From assembly GCA_019055375.1 (NCBI GenBank), contig JAHQIW010001219.1, forward strand, positions 124,001 through 188,000: a DNA stretch of 64,000 nt, given 5' to 3'. The notes under the pieces were generated by a model that saw only the letters and a program-made list of their open reading frames with translations, had not been told where the DNA came from and ran no database searches. The position numbers and the translations under genes are program-made. The stretch is from Parelaphostrongylus tenuis (Eukaryota > Nematoda > Chromadorea > Rhabditida > Metastrongylidae). Numbering within the stretch: the first letter of the stretch is position 1; every line of letters starts with the position of its first letter. This document shows positions 61,201-63,390 of this stretch, piece after piece.

Positions 61201-62292
61201 ATTCATAATGAAGAAATGAAATAACCTTTACCTATGACTAGTACATCTCAAACCCATTCTTTCATGTCTACTTTCTGCCCTAGTAGGTCGTATTTTAAGT
61301 TTTGAAACTATTTCGCGAGTTATAACCACAAAGCTGCTGAGATATGAGCAAAACTTGTAATCTAAATGAAGACTTTGGACCTTCAACTATTCTTACCGAG
61401 GGTCACGTGCTGAGCACCACAACAACAGAGTCTCTCGTGTTCGAGCTGGTTAGGTTGCTGATGGCACTAAAGTAAAAACGTGGTGAAAAAAGCATGGTTC
61501 TCCGTTGGTGTGGTGGATACACTTGAGCTCCCTCTTGGATTAGCGTAAGTTCGAAGGCTAGTTGAAAATCTGAGTTGTGCTCATACCTCATCATCCTCGT
61601 GGTTGTATTTTGCATGGTTGCTACAAGATATAACAGGCACTAAAAAGTTAGCAAATTTGTGGGACTTGATAATTTCATGAAGCACTTTTGATCAAATTAT
61701 TTTAGAATCAGTCGAATTGGTTTGTCCGCGACGGGTAGTGTCTGTAAGTCCTGCTGAAATTGTGCGACTGCCAAACGGAGGTGACGAGATGCGTGTAAGT
61801 AAGAAATCACTAATAGTCACTTTAAATTTGCGTCTTTTTGTTGTGTTATGCTCATATGTACTTTTTCCTATTTTTCTTCTGCTCAACTTTTTCAGTTATA
61901 ATTGAACTAGATGTCCTAACTACATTAGAAGGATACTAGTTATAACATAGCGCAATAGTAAAACGTTCAAAGTTTGAACATTGCGATGGTTTATATCTCC
62001 TTATTAATATATTTATATACAGTTTTTTACTAACTCGCAATTTCATATTCAGTCATGTTTTCGTTTACATTTTTTCTGGTCAGAAATAGAAAATGATTAT
62101 GACCCAGTATGCTGGGAAACCCATCTATCCTCCGTAATAAAATACCGTCACTTCCGTAAATCACATTATATAACTGAGTAATTATTCGAAAACTCTTCAT
62201 TCCAGTATTTGAAGGTATCACGTCTGTCTAGTCACGAGCTATCTTCTCTGCCGACTAGTAGAAGTAGTGATGATGCGGATACATTGTTGTGA
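1216..62292 (+). CDS. unc-103: ERG/KCNH-type voltage-gated potassium channel, unc-103 orthologue (21-exon model, discontinuous)
   Basis: Plasma-membrane K+ channel subunit (tetrameric) that damps excitability; in C. elegans UNC-103 acts in muscles and neurons of egg laying and male mating. Joined exons: 1216-1398, 42283-42365, 45053-45146, 45375-45503, 46757-46870, 47134-47207, 47753-47895, 49432-49551, 50287-50355, 50458-50527, 51414-51543, 52102-52226, 52783-52913, 53429-53534, 53654-53820, 54518-54577, 56457-56624, 59901-59979, 60461-60555, 61706-61794, 62206-62292. All phases agree and the total is 2316 nt (771 aa). Visible landmarks: S1 about 90-117, S2 134-158 with D138/D142/D148, S3 174-195, S4 202-226 (K210, R213, R216, R219, R222, K223), S5 230-257, filter TSIGFGN 311-317, S6 with Y340 and F344 (the drug-binding aromatics of human ERG), C-linker, cyclic-nucleotide-binding homology domain about 446-560 with intrinsic-ligand-like Y549-N550-L551, and a coiled coil about 673-713. 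No PAS domain seen. The exon model comes from family similarity plus splice signals; exons 16 and 21 have the least certain edges. Confidence 0.95.
1953..2410 (-). pseudogene. mariner transposase remnant (central part)
   Basis: Read on the minus strand: [20 protein letters not shown] then WTDPGQ (first catalytic Asp region). After a frame break comes [19 protein letters not shown] and [20 protein letters not shown] (second Asp in LHDDARPH). Typical of DD34D mariner elements. The third Asp block (YSPDLAPSDY) and the N-terminal DNA-binding domain are missing, and the frame is broken near 2140-2180, so it cannot be active. Confidence 0.9.
2500..6850. other. intron 1 stretch without recognisable gene
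   Basis: AT-rich DNA with no supportable coding frame, RNA gene or named repeat. A short segment near 5390-5460 vaguely resembles Penelope-element termini but is too degraded to call. Confidence 0.4.
6851..7057 (+). repeat. tandem duplication, two ~103-bp units
   Basis: Unit 1 at 6851-6954 and unit 2 at 6955-7057 both start AACAACTTTTGGTGTTTTCG and end CTAACTTCTATAT. They differ by a few substitutions and small deletions, so the duplication is recent. Confidence 0.9.
7413..7790 (-). pseudogene. mariner transposase remnant (C-terminal part)
   Basis: Minus-strand frame contains [16 protein letters not shown] (third catalytic Asp block; usual form HPPYSPDLAPSDYHLF) and [11 protein letters not shown]. 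After a stop it continues VEEAHQELL and [13 protein letters not shown], the usual C-terminus. The upstream DNARPH block is degraded and frameshifted (DNAKPQTK). Sequence at 7790-7945 may be more of the element but is not readable. Confidence 0.88.
7991..10410. other. intron 1 stretch without recognisable gene
   Basis: No convincing frame. A minus-strand stretch at 8372-8599 is rich in charged residues and contains KADFSGLH, faintly like a retroelement endonuclease, but the match is too weak to call. Confidence 0.35.
10411..10762 (+). repeat. tRNA-derived SINE-like element
   Basis: Contains a 72-nt tRNA-like core (10590-10661): 5' GCCTCAG and 3' CTAAGGC form a near-complete acceptor stem, with a box-A-like GTAGTGGTAGAGCACG and a box B GTTCGATTCC. 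It is flanked upstream by a unique arm (CCGACCAAACCTGTTGAAGG) and downstream by CTCACCACTCAATTCTCTTA. Near-identical parts recur at 32.6-33.3 kb. The core is probably not a working tRNA because the anticodon arm is poor. Confidence 0.75.
11292..11408 (+). CDS. unc-103: candidate alternative first exon 1c of unc-103
   Basis: A 39-codon frame from ATG 11292 (starts [10 protein letters not shown], ends DVHQQ) runs to CAG|GTATTG at 11409 in phase 0, so it could splice to exon 2 at 42283 without a shift. It sits in a GC-rich island (about 11100-11410) like the two better-supported first exons. A short upstream ORF starts at 11105. I do not recognise the peptide, the donor is only fair, and chance cannot be excluded. 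Confidence 0.3.
11634..11770. repeat. (TA)n microsatellite followed by TG-rich tract
   Basis: Uninterrupted TA repeat 11634-11670, then degenerate TGTG/TATG-rich sequence. The apparent reading frames here are repeat artefacts. Confidence 0.9.
11820..13595. other. intron 1 stretch without recognisable gene
   Basis: AT-rich with several poly-T runs; no supportable feature. Confidence 0.4.
13600..13940 (-). mobile_element. mariner (cecropia/Hsmar1-like) short deletion derivative
   Basis: Minus strand encodes the transposase C-terminus in two frames: [20 protein letters not shown] and [10 protein letters not shown], then [20 protein letters not shown] and [11 protein letters not shown]. It is bounded by mariner-type terminal repeats: TTTGGTGCAGAAGTGAGTTC at about 13604 on the + strand, and GGTTGAGGCAAAAGTATTTG on the minus strand at about 13918-13940. 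This makes a ~340-bp MITE-like unit. Confidence 0.8.
13970..14180 (-). pseudogene. mariner transposase N-terminal fragment
   Basis: Minus strand reads [39 protein letters not shown], a stop, then [16 protein letters not shown]. This is the paired-type helix-turn-helix start of a cecropia/Hsmar1-class mariner transposase. It lies directly upstream, in transposon orientation, of the terminal-repeat-bounded C-terminal fragment; the middle of the transposase is absent. Confidence 0.85.
14621..14660 (+). repeat. short tandem duplication (~20 bp x 2)
   Basis: GTTACACGTTGTGTACTATT is followed at once by GTTACACGTTGTGTACTATC. Confidence 0.85.
15417..16275. mobile_element. TIR-type non-autonomous DNA element, copy 1
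   Basis: The left end (15417-15505) and right end (16187-16275) are inverted copies of each other: AAGCACTTTTCCGTTATCTG at the left corresponds to CAGATTACGGAAAATGCTT at the right, followed inward by related CGCGTTTTCTGC / GCGGAATACGAG blocks. The interior shares ordered blocks with 29181-30332. No transposase seen. Confidence 0.65.
16280..18420. other. intron 1 stretch without recognisable gene
   Basis: AT-rich. Two ~50-bp related segments at 17424-17475 and 17519-17570 (each with ATCATGCATA and CTGTC) look like an old direct duplication. Confidence 0.4.
18421..18505. repeat. TG-rich microsatellite next to exon 1b
   Basis: Degenerate TGTGTGTG/TATATA tract ending about 120 bp upstream of the exon 1b ATG. 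It may lie in or near the promoter of that exon. Confidence 0.8.
18622..18846 (+). CDS. unc-103: unc-103 alternative first exon 1b
   Basis: A 75-codon frame from ATG 18622 ends at a near-perfect donor G|GTAAGT (18847) in phase 0, the phase needed by exon 2. The peptide ends in a basic stretch ([19 protein letters not shown]) followed by [19 protein letters not shown] fits a PKA consensus. The stretch is GC-rich against AT-rich flanks. An in-frame stop lies upstream (about 18558), so the start is at 18622 or at the two ATGs directly after it. A longer frame on the same strand (18480-18854) reaches this donor in the wrong phase. Using this exon gives a 785-aa protein. Confidence 0.65.
18850..24840. 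other. intron stretch without recognisable gene
   Basis: No coding frame can be supported. tRNA-like remnants may be present on the minus strand near 21500-21560 (box-B-like GGTTCGATTAC) and 23090-23145 (GGTTCGACA), both too short or degraded to call tRNA genes. Confidence 0.4.
24845..24900 (+). repeat. short imperfect tandem repeat
   Basis: CAGCCAGCCATTCAACCGGC is followed by CAGCCAGCCATTCATCCGGC about 27 bp on, in a GC-richer patch with many GCCA/GGCC steps. Confidence 0.75.
24980..28140. other. intron stretch without recognisable gene
   Basis: AT-rich, no supportable feature. Confidence 0.4.
28266..28455. repeat. TATACATATG-type microsatellite
   Basis: Degenerate TACATATATACATATG repeats. 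Overlapping open frames on both strands with Tyr-Ile-His repeats are artefacts of this tract. Confidence 0.9.
28446..28635 (+). repeat. interspersed repeat, copy 2
   Basis: Same family as 1-180. Contains CCCTGTGGAACACAACATCC, also found inverted at about 30040-30070 as the complement of CTGTGGCACTCCACAGGGCG. Confidence 0.6.
28645..28745. repeat. (TA)n/(TATACA)n microsatellite
   Basis: Long TATATATA run (about 28704-28735) inside ATATAC-type repeats. Confidence 0.9.
29181..30332. mobile_element. TIR-type non-autonomous DNA element, copy 2
   Basis: Left end TGCTTTTGCGTTTTCATTAC and AAAACGTTTTCTGCTTTTTC are inverted relative to the right end AAAAGCGGAAAACGCGTTGT and TAACGGAAAAGTAC. Shared interior blocks with copy 1 include GCGCCATATGT and TAGCGCACTAA. 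An inverted copy of the 28.4-kb repeat (about 30005-30125) is nested inside. No transposase seen. Confidence 0.6.
30340..32280. other. intron stretch without recognisable gene
   Basis: AT-rich, no supportable feature. Confidence 0.4.
32287..32400 (-). repeat. Penelope-like element terminal fragment
   Basis: GAGGTTATCAAC, ATTTATTCAGTGCAGCATAA, GACGTTTCGG and CTTCTTCAGAGCC occur in the same order and spacing as in the left arm of the 57-kb element (GAGGTGTTATTG ... TTTCGGCAAG ... CATCTTCAGAGCC). Diverged, non-coding. Confidence 0.55.
32555..32612. repeat. (TATATACA)n/(TA)n microsatellite
   Basis: ATATATATACAT units passing into a TA run. Confidence 0.9.
32618..32860 (-). repeat. tRNA-derived SINE-like element, inverted arm
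   Basis: Reverse complement of the 33.0-33.2 kb copy. The tRNA-like core is at 32650-32721 on the minus strand (GCCTCGG to CTTGAGGC, box B GGGTTCGATTTTC). With the copy at 32940-33260 it forms a long imperfect palindrome. Confidence 0.8.
32865..33260 (+). repeat. tRNA-derived SINE-like element, forward arm
   Basis: Core 33089-33160 (72 nt), box-A-like TAGTGTGGTGGTAAAGCACG and box B GGGTTCGATTTTC. The same unique arm (CCGACCAAACCTGTTAAAAA) as at 10.5 kb. The tail block CTCACCACTTAATTCTC occurs both before (32874) and after (33173) the core, suggesting a dimeric or tandem structure. Confidence 0.8.
33560..34020. other. intron stretch without recognisable gene
   Basis: Contains a pyrimidine-rich run at about 33660-33720; no supportable feature. 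Confidence 0.35.
34048..34320. repeat. TA/TATGTA microsatellite cluster
   Basis: Two TA runs (about 34053-34087 and 34218-34246) within degenerate ATATGTA repeats. Confidence 0.9.
34590..34624 (+). repeat. (CATCAC)n short tandem repeat
   Basis: TCATCACCATCACCATCAC followed by AATCACCATCG; encodes a chance His run in one frame. Confidence 0.85.
34750..37180. other. intron stretch without recognisable gene
   Basis: AT-rich. A 17-bp unit (ATGACTGGTTTCTGCCA) is repeated twice in tandem at about 35573-35606. Nothing else supportable. Confidence 0.4.
37185..37870. mobile_element. foldback element with ~190-bp inverted arms
   Basis: The arm at about 37200-37395 is the reverse complement of 37685-37870. 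The clearest block is TTTTGACTGGTACGGCG, in + orientation at 37702 and as its complement (CGCCGTACCAGTCAAAA) at 37359. Beyond it GCGCTATC/GTGCTATC, AAACTACA and CGTTTTGCAAA follow in mirrored order. The spacer (about 37400-37680) contains CGAAACCC/GTGAAACCCAATATTC-type sequence shared with the TIR family. No transposase frame. Confidence 0.75.
37880..39480. other. intron stretch without recognised gene
   Basis: AT-rich. A 61-codon + strand frame at 38246-38431 ends in a hydrophobic segment ([17 protein letters not shown]), but it has no partner exon or known match. Confidence 0.35.
39490..39570 (-). repeat. Penelope-like element terminal fragment
   Basis: GTTTCAGAGGATTCCGCCTT followed by CTTCAGAGCCTTC resembles the same terminal block at 32.3 and 57.2 kb. 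Confidence 0.45.
39720..39905. repeat. degraded tRNA-derived SINE-like pieces
   Basis: CACCACCGAGGCTACCGCC (about 39731, inverted) and GAGTGAAACGCGGCTTCGAC (about 39863, forward, box-B remnant) match parts of the 32-33 kb element. Confidence 0.5.
39985..40275 (+). pseudogene. Penelope-like retroelement RT fragment
   Basis: One frame reads [18 protein letters not shown] and [15 protein letters not shown]. After a stop and shift comes [20 protein letters not shown] and [14 protein letters not shown]. This is the C-terminal part of a Penelope-like reverse transcriptase (the ...LPFLNTQ... block followed by the MF(R/K)TA...VC.G.EE block). Broken frames and no complete element. Confidence 0.8.
40800..40890 (+). 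repeat. Penelope-like element 3' terminal fragment
   Basis: GAGCTTTGAAGAAGGCGAAA followed by TCCGAAATTTTGAC and AAATAAATCTCG mirrors the end of the 57-kb copies (GGCTCTGAAGATGGCGGACC ... CCGAAACG). Probably the tail of the relic starting at 39985. Confidence 0.45.
40900..42282. other. end of giant intron 1
   Basis: AT-rich, no supportable feature before the exon 2 acceptor. Confidence 0.4.
42283..42365 (+). CDS. unc-103: unc-103 exon 2 (first common exon, pre-S1)
   Basis: Acceptor TTATTTAG at 42282, donor at 42366 (phase 2). Encodes [15 protein letters not shown] then [12 protein letters not shown], the highly conserved pre-S1 segment of ERG channels. All N-terminal variants must converge here in phase 0. 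Confidence 0.97.
42366..44680. other. intron 2, first part
   Basis: No gene or named repeat recognised; the tRNA-like palindrome follows at 44681. Confidence 0.4.
44681..44866. repeat. tRNA-like palindrome
   Basis: Arms 44681-44759 and 44786-44866 are reverse complements with few mismatches, around a 26-nt spacer. The minus strand carries a tRNA-like unit (box-A-like GGTAGTACAACGGTTCAGCA, box B GGGTTCGAATGCC). The plus arm repeats its 3' half (CTGGGTTCGAATCCCGGCTG). Distinct from the 10/32-kb family. Confidence 0.8.
45053..45146 (+). CDS. unc-103: unc-103 exon 3 (S1)
   Basis: Acceptor GTGTTTCAG at 45052. Encodes PFKAVWDW and the S1 helix, ending [12 protein letters not shown]. The donor at 45147 reads GTTCGT, a poor match to GTRAGT, but the frame hits a stop six bases into the intron and phase 0 fits exon 4, so the boundary is well constrained. 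Confidence 0.95.
45375..45503 (+). CDS. unc-103: unc-103 exon 4 (S1-S2 loop and S2)
   Basis: Acceptor TGATTTTAG at 45374, donor GTGAGT at 45504, phase 0 at both ends (43 codons). Encodes a short S1-S2 loop ([15 protein letters not shown]) and S2 with [16 protein letters not shown], holding the acidic voltage-sensor partners D138, D142 and D148. The loop is much shorter than in human ERG. Confidence 0.97.
45504..46756. other. intron 4
   Basis: 1253 bp, AT-rich; no recognised repeat or gene. Confidence 0.4.
46757..46870 (+). CDS. unc-103: unc-103 exon 5 (S3)
   Basis: Acceptor TTTTTCAG at 46756, donor GTATGT at 46871, phase 0 at both ends (38 codons). Starts [17 protein letters not shown] and covers S3 ([15 protein letters not shown]), almost identical to the ERG family. 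Confidence 0.98.
47134..47207 (+). CDS. unc-103: unc-103 exon 6 (S4 voltage sensor)
   Basis: Acceptor CTTTATAG at 47133, donor GTGAGT at 47208 (phase 2). Encodes TTTLIG followed by [18 protein letters not shown]: the S4 helix with basic residues at every third position, matching human ERG K525 to K538. Confidence 0.98.
47208..47752. other. intron 6
   Basis: 545 bp; nothing recognised. Confidence 0.4.
47753..47895 (+). CDS. unc-103: unc-103 exon 7 (S5)
   Basis: Acceptor ATCTACAG at 47752, donor GTGAGT at 47896 (phase 1). The split codon restores R226, then YSEYGAAV and the S5 helix [19 protein letters not shown], ending at the start of the turret (ITWLHQL). Confidence 0.98.
47896..49431. other. 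intron 7
   Basis: 1536 bp between S5 and the pore exon; nothing recognised. Confidence 0.4.
49432..49551 (+). CDS. unc-103: unc-103 exon 8 (turret, pore helix, start of selectivity filter)
   Basis: Acceptor TTTTGTAG at 49431, donor at 49552 (GTTTGC, phase 1). Encodes the turret with an N-glycosylation sequon (NGT, N285) and the pore helix [16 protein letters not shown]. The intron splits the first glycine codon of the GFG filter (G|GT, G314). Confidence 0.95.
49552..50286. other. intron 8 (splits the selectivity-filter glycine codon)
   Basis: 735 bp; nothing recognised inside. Confidence 0.4.
50287..50355 (+). CDS. unc-103: unc-103 exon 9 (selectivity filter to early S6)
   Basis: Acceptor GTCTTCAG at 50286, donor GTAAGT at 50356 (phase 1). 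Completes [16 protein letters not shown] and enters S6 (IIMMILG). GFG rather than GYG is typical of the ERG subfamily. Confidence 0.97.
50458..50527 (+). CDS. unc-103: unc-103 exon 10 (S6)
   Basis: Acceptor GATTGTAG at 50457, donor GTGGGT at 50528 (phase 2). Encodes [20 protein letters not shown], with Y340 and F344 at the positions of human ERG Y652 and F656. The intron before it is only 102 bp. Confidence 0.97.
50528..51413. other. intron 10
   Basis: 886 bp; nothing recognised. Confidence 0.4.
51414..51543 (+). CDS. unc-103: unc-103 exon 11 (C-linker)
   Basis: Acceptor ATTTCCAG at 51413, donor GTGAGC at 51544, phase 0 end. Encodes [20 protein letters not shown] and [20 protein letters not shown], the C-linker coupling the gate to the cytoplasmic domain. 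Confidence 0.98.
51690..51930 (+). repeat. tRNA-derived SINE-like element in intron 11, degraded
   Basis: CCCGTTAAAAAAGGTTGTTG, GCTGATAGCTTCG, AGCACGCGTCTCCGG and GATGAAACGCGGC follow the order of the 33-kb copy (core about 51771-51845). Box B is damaged. Confidence 0.7.
52102..52226 (+). CDS. unc-103: unc-103 exon 12 (C-linker to CNBHD)
   Basis: Acceptor TAATTTAG at 52101, donor GTCAGG at 52227 (phase 2). Encodes [20 protein letters not shown] and a Cys-containing insert, ending GCLRALSM; matches the family along its length. Confidence 0.97.
52227..52782. other. intron 12
   Basis: 556 bp; nothing recognised. Confidence 0.4.
52783..52913 (+). CDS. unc-103: unc-103 exon 13 (CNBHD, N-terminal part)
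   Basis: Acceptor TTTTGCAG at 52782, donor GTTAGT at 52914 (phase 1). Encodes [20 protein letters not shown] and [20 protein letters not shown], the beta-roll of the cyclic-nucleotide-binding homology domain. Confidence 0.98.
52914..53428. other. intron 13
   Basis: 515 bp; nothing recognised. Confidence 0.4.
53429..53534 (+). CDS. unc-103: unc-103 exon 14 (CNBHD, middle)
   Basis: Acceptor CTTTTAG at 53428, donor GTATGG at 53535 (phase 2). Encodes [20 protein letters not shown] and [14 protein letters not shown], the phosphate-binding-cassette equivalent (degenerate for ligand binding in the family). Confidence 0.98.
53654..53820 (+). CDS. unc-103: unc-103 exon 15 (end of CNBHD)
   Basis: Acceptor CATCTCAG at 53653, donor GTACGT at 53821 (phase 1). 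Encodes [17 protein letters not shown], then ITYNLRDE, where YNL corresponds to the intrinsic ligand of ERG channels, then a basic segment [15 protein letters not shown]. Confidence 0.97.
53821..54517. other. intron 15
   Basis: 697 bp with a poorly defined 3' end. The C. elegans protein has extra residues at this point, but no intervening exon with matching phase was found. Confidence 0.4.
54518..54577 (+). CDS. unc-103: unc-103 exon 16 (tail)
   Basis: Donor GTAAAA at 54578 (phase 1). The frame [20 protein letters not shown] resembles the C. elegans tail as I recall it and is the only one joining exon 17. The 5' edge is uncertain: the phase-correct acceptor GGACAG at 54517 lacks a pyrimidine tract. 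The better-looking acceptor at 54485 would read into a stop in this frame. Confidence 0.75.
54867..55185. repeat. Penelope-like terminal repeat pair in intron 16
   Basis: TGTTTAGCCGTTCCGAGATG at 54870 (minus-type end) is followed by a plus-type end 54920-55185: GGTCTTCAATGAATAATTGA, GGCTCTGAAGAAAG, GCCGAAACG, TATGCTTCGCTAATATTCAA, CATGCCGAGGTTAATAGATA. All blocks occur in the 58.2-58.55 kb sequence in the same order. Confidence 0.7.
55200..55300 (+). repeat. tRNA-like short repeat, related to 59030-59165
   Basis: GTTCGATCCCACGCGCAAAG followed by CTCACCAAACC and GGCAAATTCGTACCAGAC parallels GGTTCAGTCTCACGCTCATG, CTCACCAAGCC and GTGAATTGGTACCAGGC at 59090-59150. Confidence 0.5.
55490..56110. 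repeat. fragment of the TIR element family in intron 16
   Basis: 55490-55610 matches the reverse complement of 29740-29860 (GGACAGGAGCTTTCCATGAG, ATTCGAAAGCTCAAA, TTTTTCGAAAAG). 56060-56100 matches 16120-16160 (GTTGTAAAAAGGCTTTTTCA against ACAACGCAGTAAAAGGCCTT). Confidence 0.5.
56457..56624 (+). CDS. unc-103: unc-103 exon 17 (tail)
   Basis: Acceptor TTACTGTAG at 56456, donor at 56625 (GTGTGT, phase 1). GC-rich coding stretch with [20 protein letters not shown] and [16 protein letters not shown], matching the acidic DDIRAF tail motif of nematode UNC-103. Confidence 0.92.
57058..57751 (-). mobile_element. 5'-truncated Penelope-like element, left arm of palindrome
   Basis: Minus strand carries the end of a Penelope-like [23 protein letters not shown], then after a frame break ISCEACG and [14 protein letters not shown], the GIY-YIG endonuclease signature. 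A non-coding tail follows (TGAAGATGGC, CCGAAACG, AATAACACCTC). The coding part before the zinc-finger-like CxxC is absent. It is the reverse complement of 57822-58500. Confidence 0.88.
57822..58500 (+). mobile_element. 5'-truncated Penelope-like element, right arm of palindrome
   Basis: Plus strand reads [20 protein letters not shown] and [14 protein letters not shown], then stops: GIY-YIG nuclease core with [12 protein letters not shown] and R-x-KEH. The non-coding tail includes GGCTCTGAAGATGGCGGACC, TTGCCGAAACG and ATGCTTCGCTGATATTTAAT. Inverted relative to 57058-57751 with a 70-nt spacer (57752-57821) holding part of the CxxC region. Confidence 0.9.
59030..59165 (+). repeat. tRNA-like SINE fragment
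   Basis: ATGTGACGCAGTGGTTTGTG resembles a tRNA D-arm/box A and GGTTCAGTCTC a box B, followed by CTCACCAAGCC and GGTGAATTGGTACC. A weaker relative starts at 60838 (GTGGCGCGTGTGGTTCAGTG). Confidence 0.5.
59389..59408. repeat. perfect 20-bp palindrome
   Basis: CAACTGTTATATAACAGTTG; fully self-complementary, in intron 17. Confidence 0.9.
59901..59979 (+). CDS. unc-103: unc-103 exon 18 (start of coiled coil)
   Basis: Acceptor AATTAAG at 59900 (weak), donor GTAAGC at 59980 (phase 2). Encodes [20 protein letters not shown] followed by IE; the heptad-like pattern continues into exon 19. Confidence 0.82.
60461..60555 (+). CDS. unc-103: unc-103 exon 19 (tetramerising coiled coil)
   Basis: Acceptor TTATTCAG at 60460, donor GTAAGC at 60556 (phase 1). 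Encodes [20 protein letters not shown] and [11 protein letters not shown]; with exon 18 this forms the C-terminal coiled coil typical of ERG subunits. Confidence 0.92.
60556..61705. other. intron 19
   Basis: 1150 bp with the degraded tRNA-like piece at 60838-60960; otherwise nothing recognised. Confidence 0.4.
61706..61794 (+). CDS. unc-103: unc-103 exon 20 (tail)
   Basis: Acceptor TTATTTTAG at 61705, donor GTAAGT at 61795, phase 0 end. Encodes [17 protein letters not shown] and [18 protein letters not shown] and DEMR are also seen in the C. elegans C-terminus as I recall it. Confidence 0.9.
61795..62205. other. intron 20
   Basis: 411 bp; nothing recognised. Confidence 0.4.
62206..62292 (+). 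CDS. unc-103: unc-103 terminal exon 21
   Basis: Acceptor CATTCCAG at 62205. A second AG at 62213-62214 (TTGAAG) would remove three residues (YLK) in frame. Encodes [17 protein letters not shown], then SDDADTLL and TGA at 62290-62292, similar in kind to the short acidic end of nematode UNC-103. Confidence 0.88.
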   Translation, partial: YLKVSRLSSHELSSLPTSRSSDDADTLL

Positions 62293-62293
62293 T

Positions 62294-62415
62294 GTAAGTA
62301 CGACTCTTATTTTTCTTACGTGACATCTTAGAGGGCAAAGCGTTGAAATCGAAATCTGCCTTTATATTGTCAATAACCATCTTCTGCATCTTGCTATAAT
62401 CTTCTTTCTGTTTAG
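62294..62415 (+). other. possible 3' UTR intron of unc-103
   Basis: A strong donor GAT|GTAAGT begins one base after the TGA stop, and CTGTTTAG at 62415 is a good acceptor 122 bp downstream. Being so close to the stop, such an intron would not be expected to trigger nonsense-mediated decay. Unproven without transcripts. Confidence 0.3.
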
Positions 62416-62762
62416 GACCTGCTCACTTCTCAGCGTTCCTTGCCCAATCCATGTGCCATCTATAACTTCCTCGCTACTAAATTTTCATATATAACGTCTT
62501 CCACATGGATCCGAATGTTTCATGATTTTCGTGCCGCAAACTTTTCAATTCCACTGATTCAGCATATCGACGCACGAAAATTTTTACTGCCTGTTTGGTA
62601 TCTTTCTCAAATCGCATTTGGCCTTCCATATCATTTTGTGTGTCATTAGTTCAAGACTACCATTTTTGAATTATTTAGGGCATTTGTTTATGTAATTACG
62701 TCAATTCATGGATTGATCATGGAGATTGAAAACGGTGCTCTTAAAAATTCGAAAAATGGTAT

Positions 62763-62808
62763 ATAAAAATGAGTGGTGCGAGAATTTCTCGCACCGTATC
62801 ATTTTTAT
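62763..62808 (+). other. strong hairpin in the 3' flank
   Basis: ATAAAAATGA pairs with TCATTTTTAT and GGTGCGAGAA with TTCTCGCACC, interrupted only by GT/GTA. This gives about 20 bp of stem around a very small loop. It could be a 3' UTR structure or a tiny palindromic repeat. Confidence 0.6.
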
Positions 62809-63361
62809 GAGCTGCGATACGTTATTAGTTGTTAGAAGATTTCCACATTGACAGATTTGTATGTTATTAGTTACGGCCTAATTATTCTGTAGAACAATTC
62901 GCTGCGCTATCGCTCGCAACTTTCGCTCTTTCAATCGATGATTGGGAAGCGGTGCAGAAGCGCGGCGAAGTGAATGGTTCTCAAATTTCTGATCTCATTC
63001 TATGTTTGCAGAATTGCTAATCGCTAGGATTTTATTTATATTTACACCACGAACATATTATGCGCACGTATATATGCACGAATCATCAATGTTTTACGGG
63101 TTCATCAACAACTTAGAAAATTCGGTGTGTCTGCAGAAAGTTCTAATCAATTTATGTATAAAATATGCGCCTGTATCCATATGGATCTATGTATAATAGA
63201 AGTGATTTATGACGCATTATGATGCGGCATATTCTCTCAGGAAAAAGTTTTGTTTGCTTCAAAGTTTCCCTTATTGTTTTCCAAATCTTTCGTCTCCCTC
63301 CTCACCTCCTTGAGCTCTTGTTCTCCTGAGTGACATAATACCATGTGACCTTTCTCAAATG

Positions 63362-63390
63362 AATAAATAAATAATTGAGAAATAAATATA
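63362..63390 (+). terminator. cluster of AATAAA polyadenylation motifs
   Basis: Overlapping AATAAA motifs and a further AATAAAT within 30 bp, the best-looking polyadenylation signal downstream of the unc-103 stop, about 1.07 kb away. A nearer non-canonical signal is possible. Confidence 0.3.
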
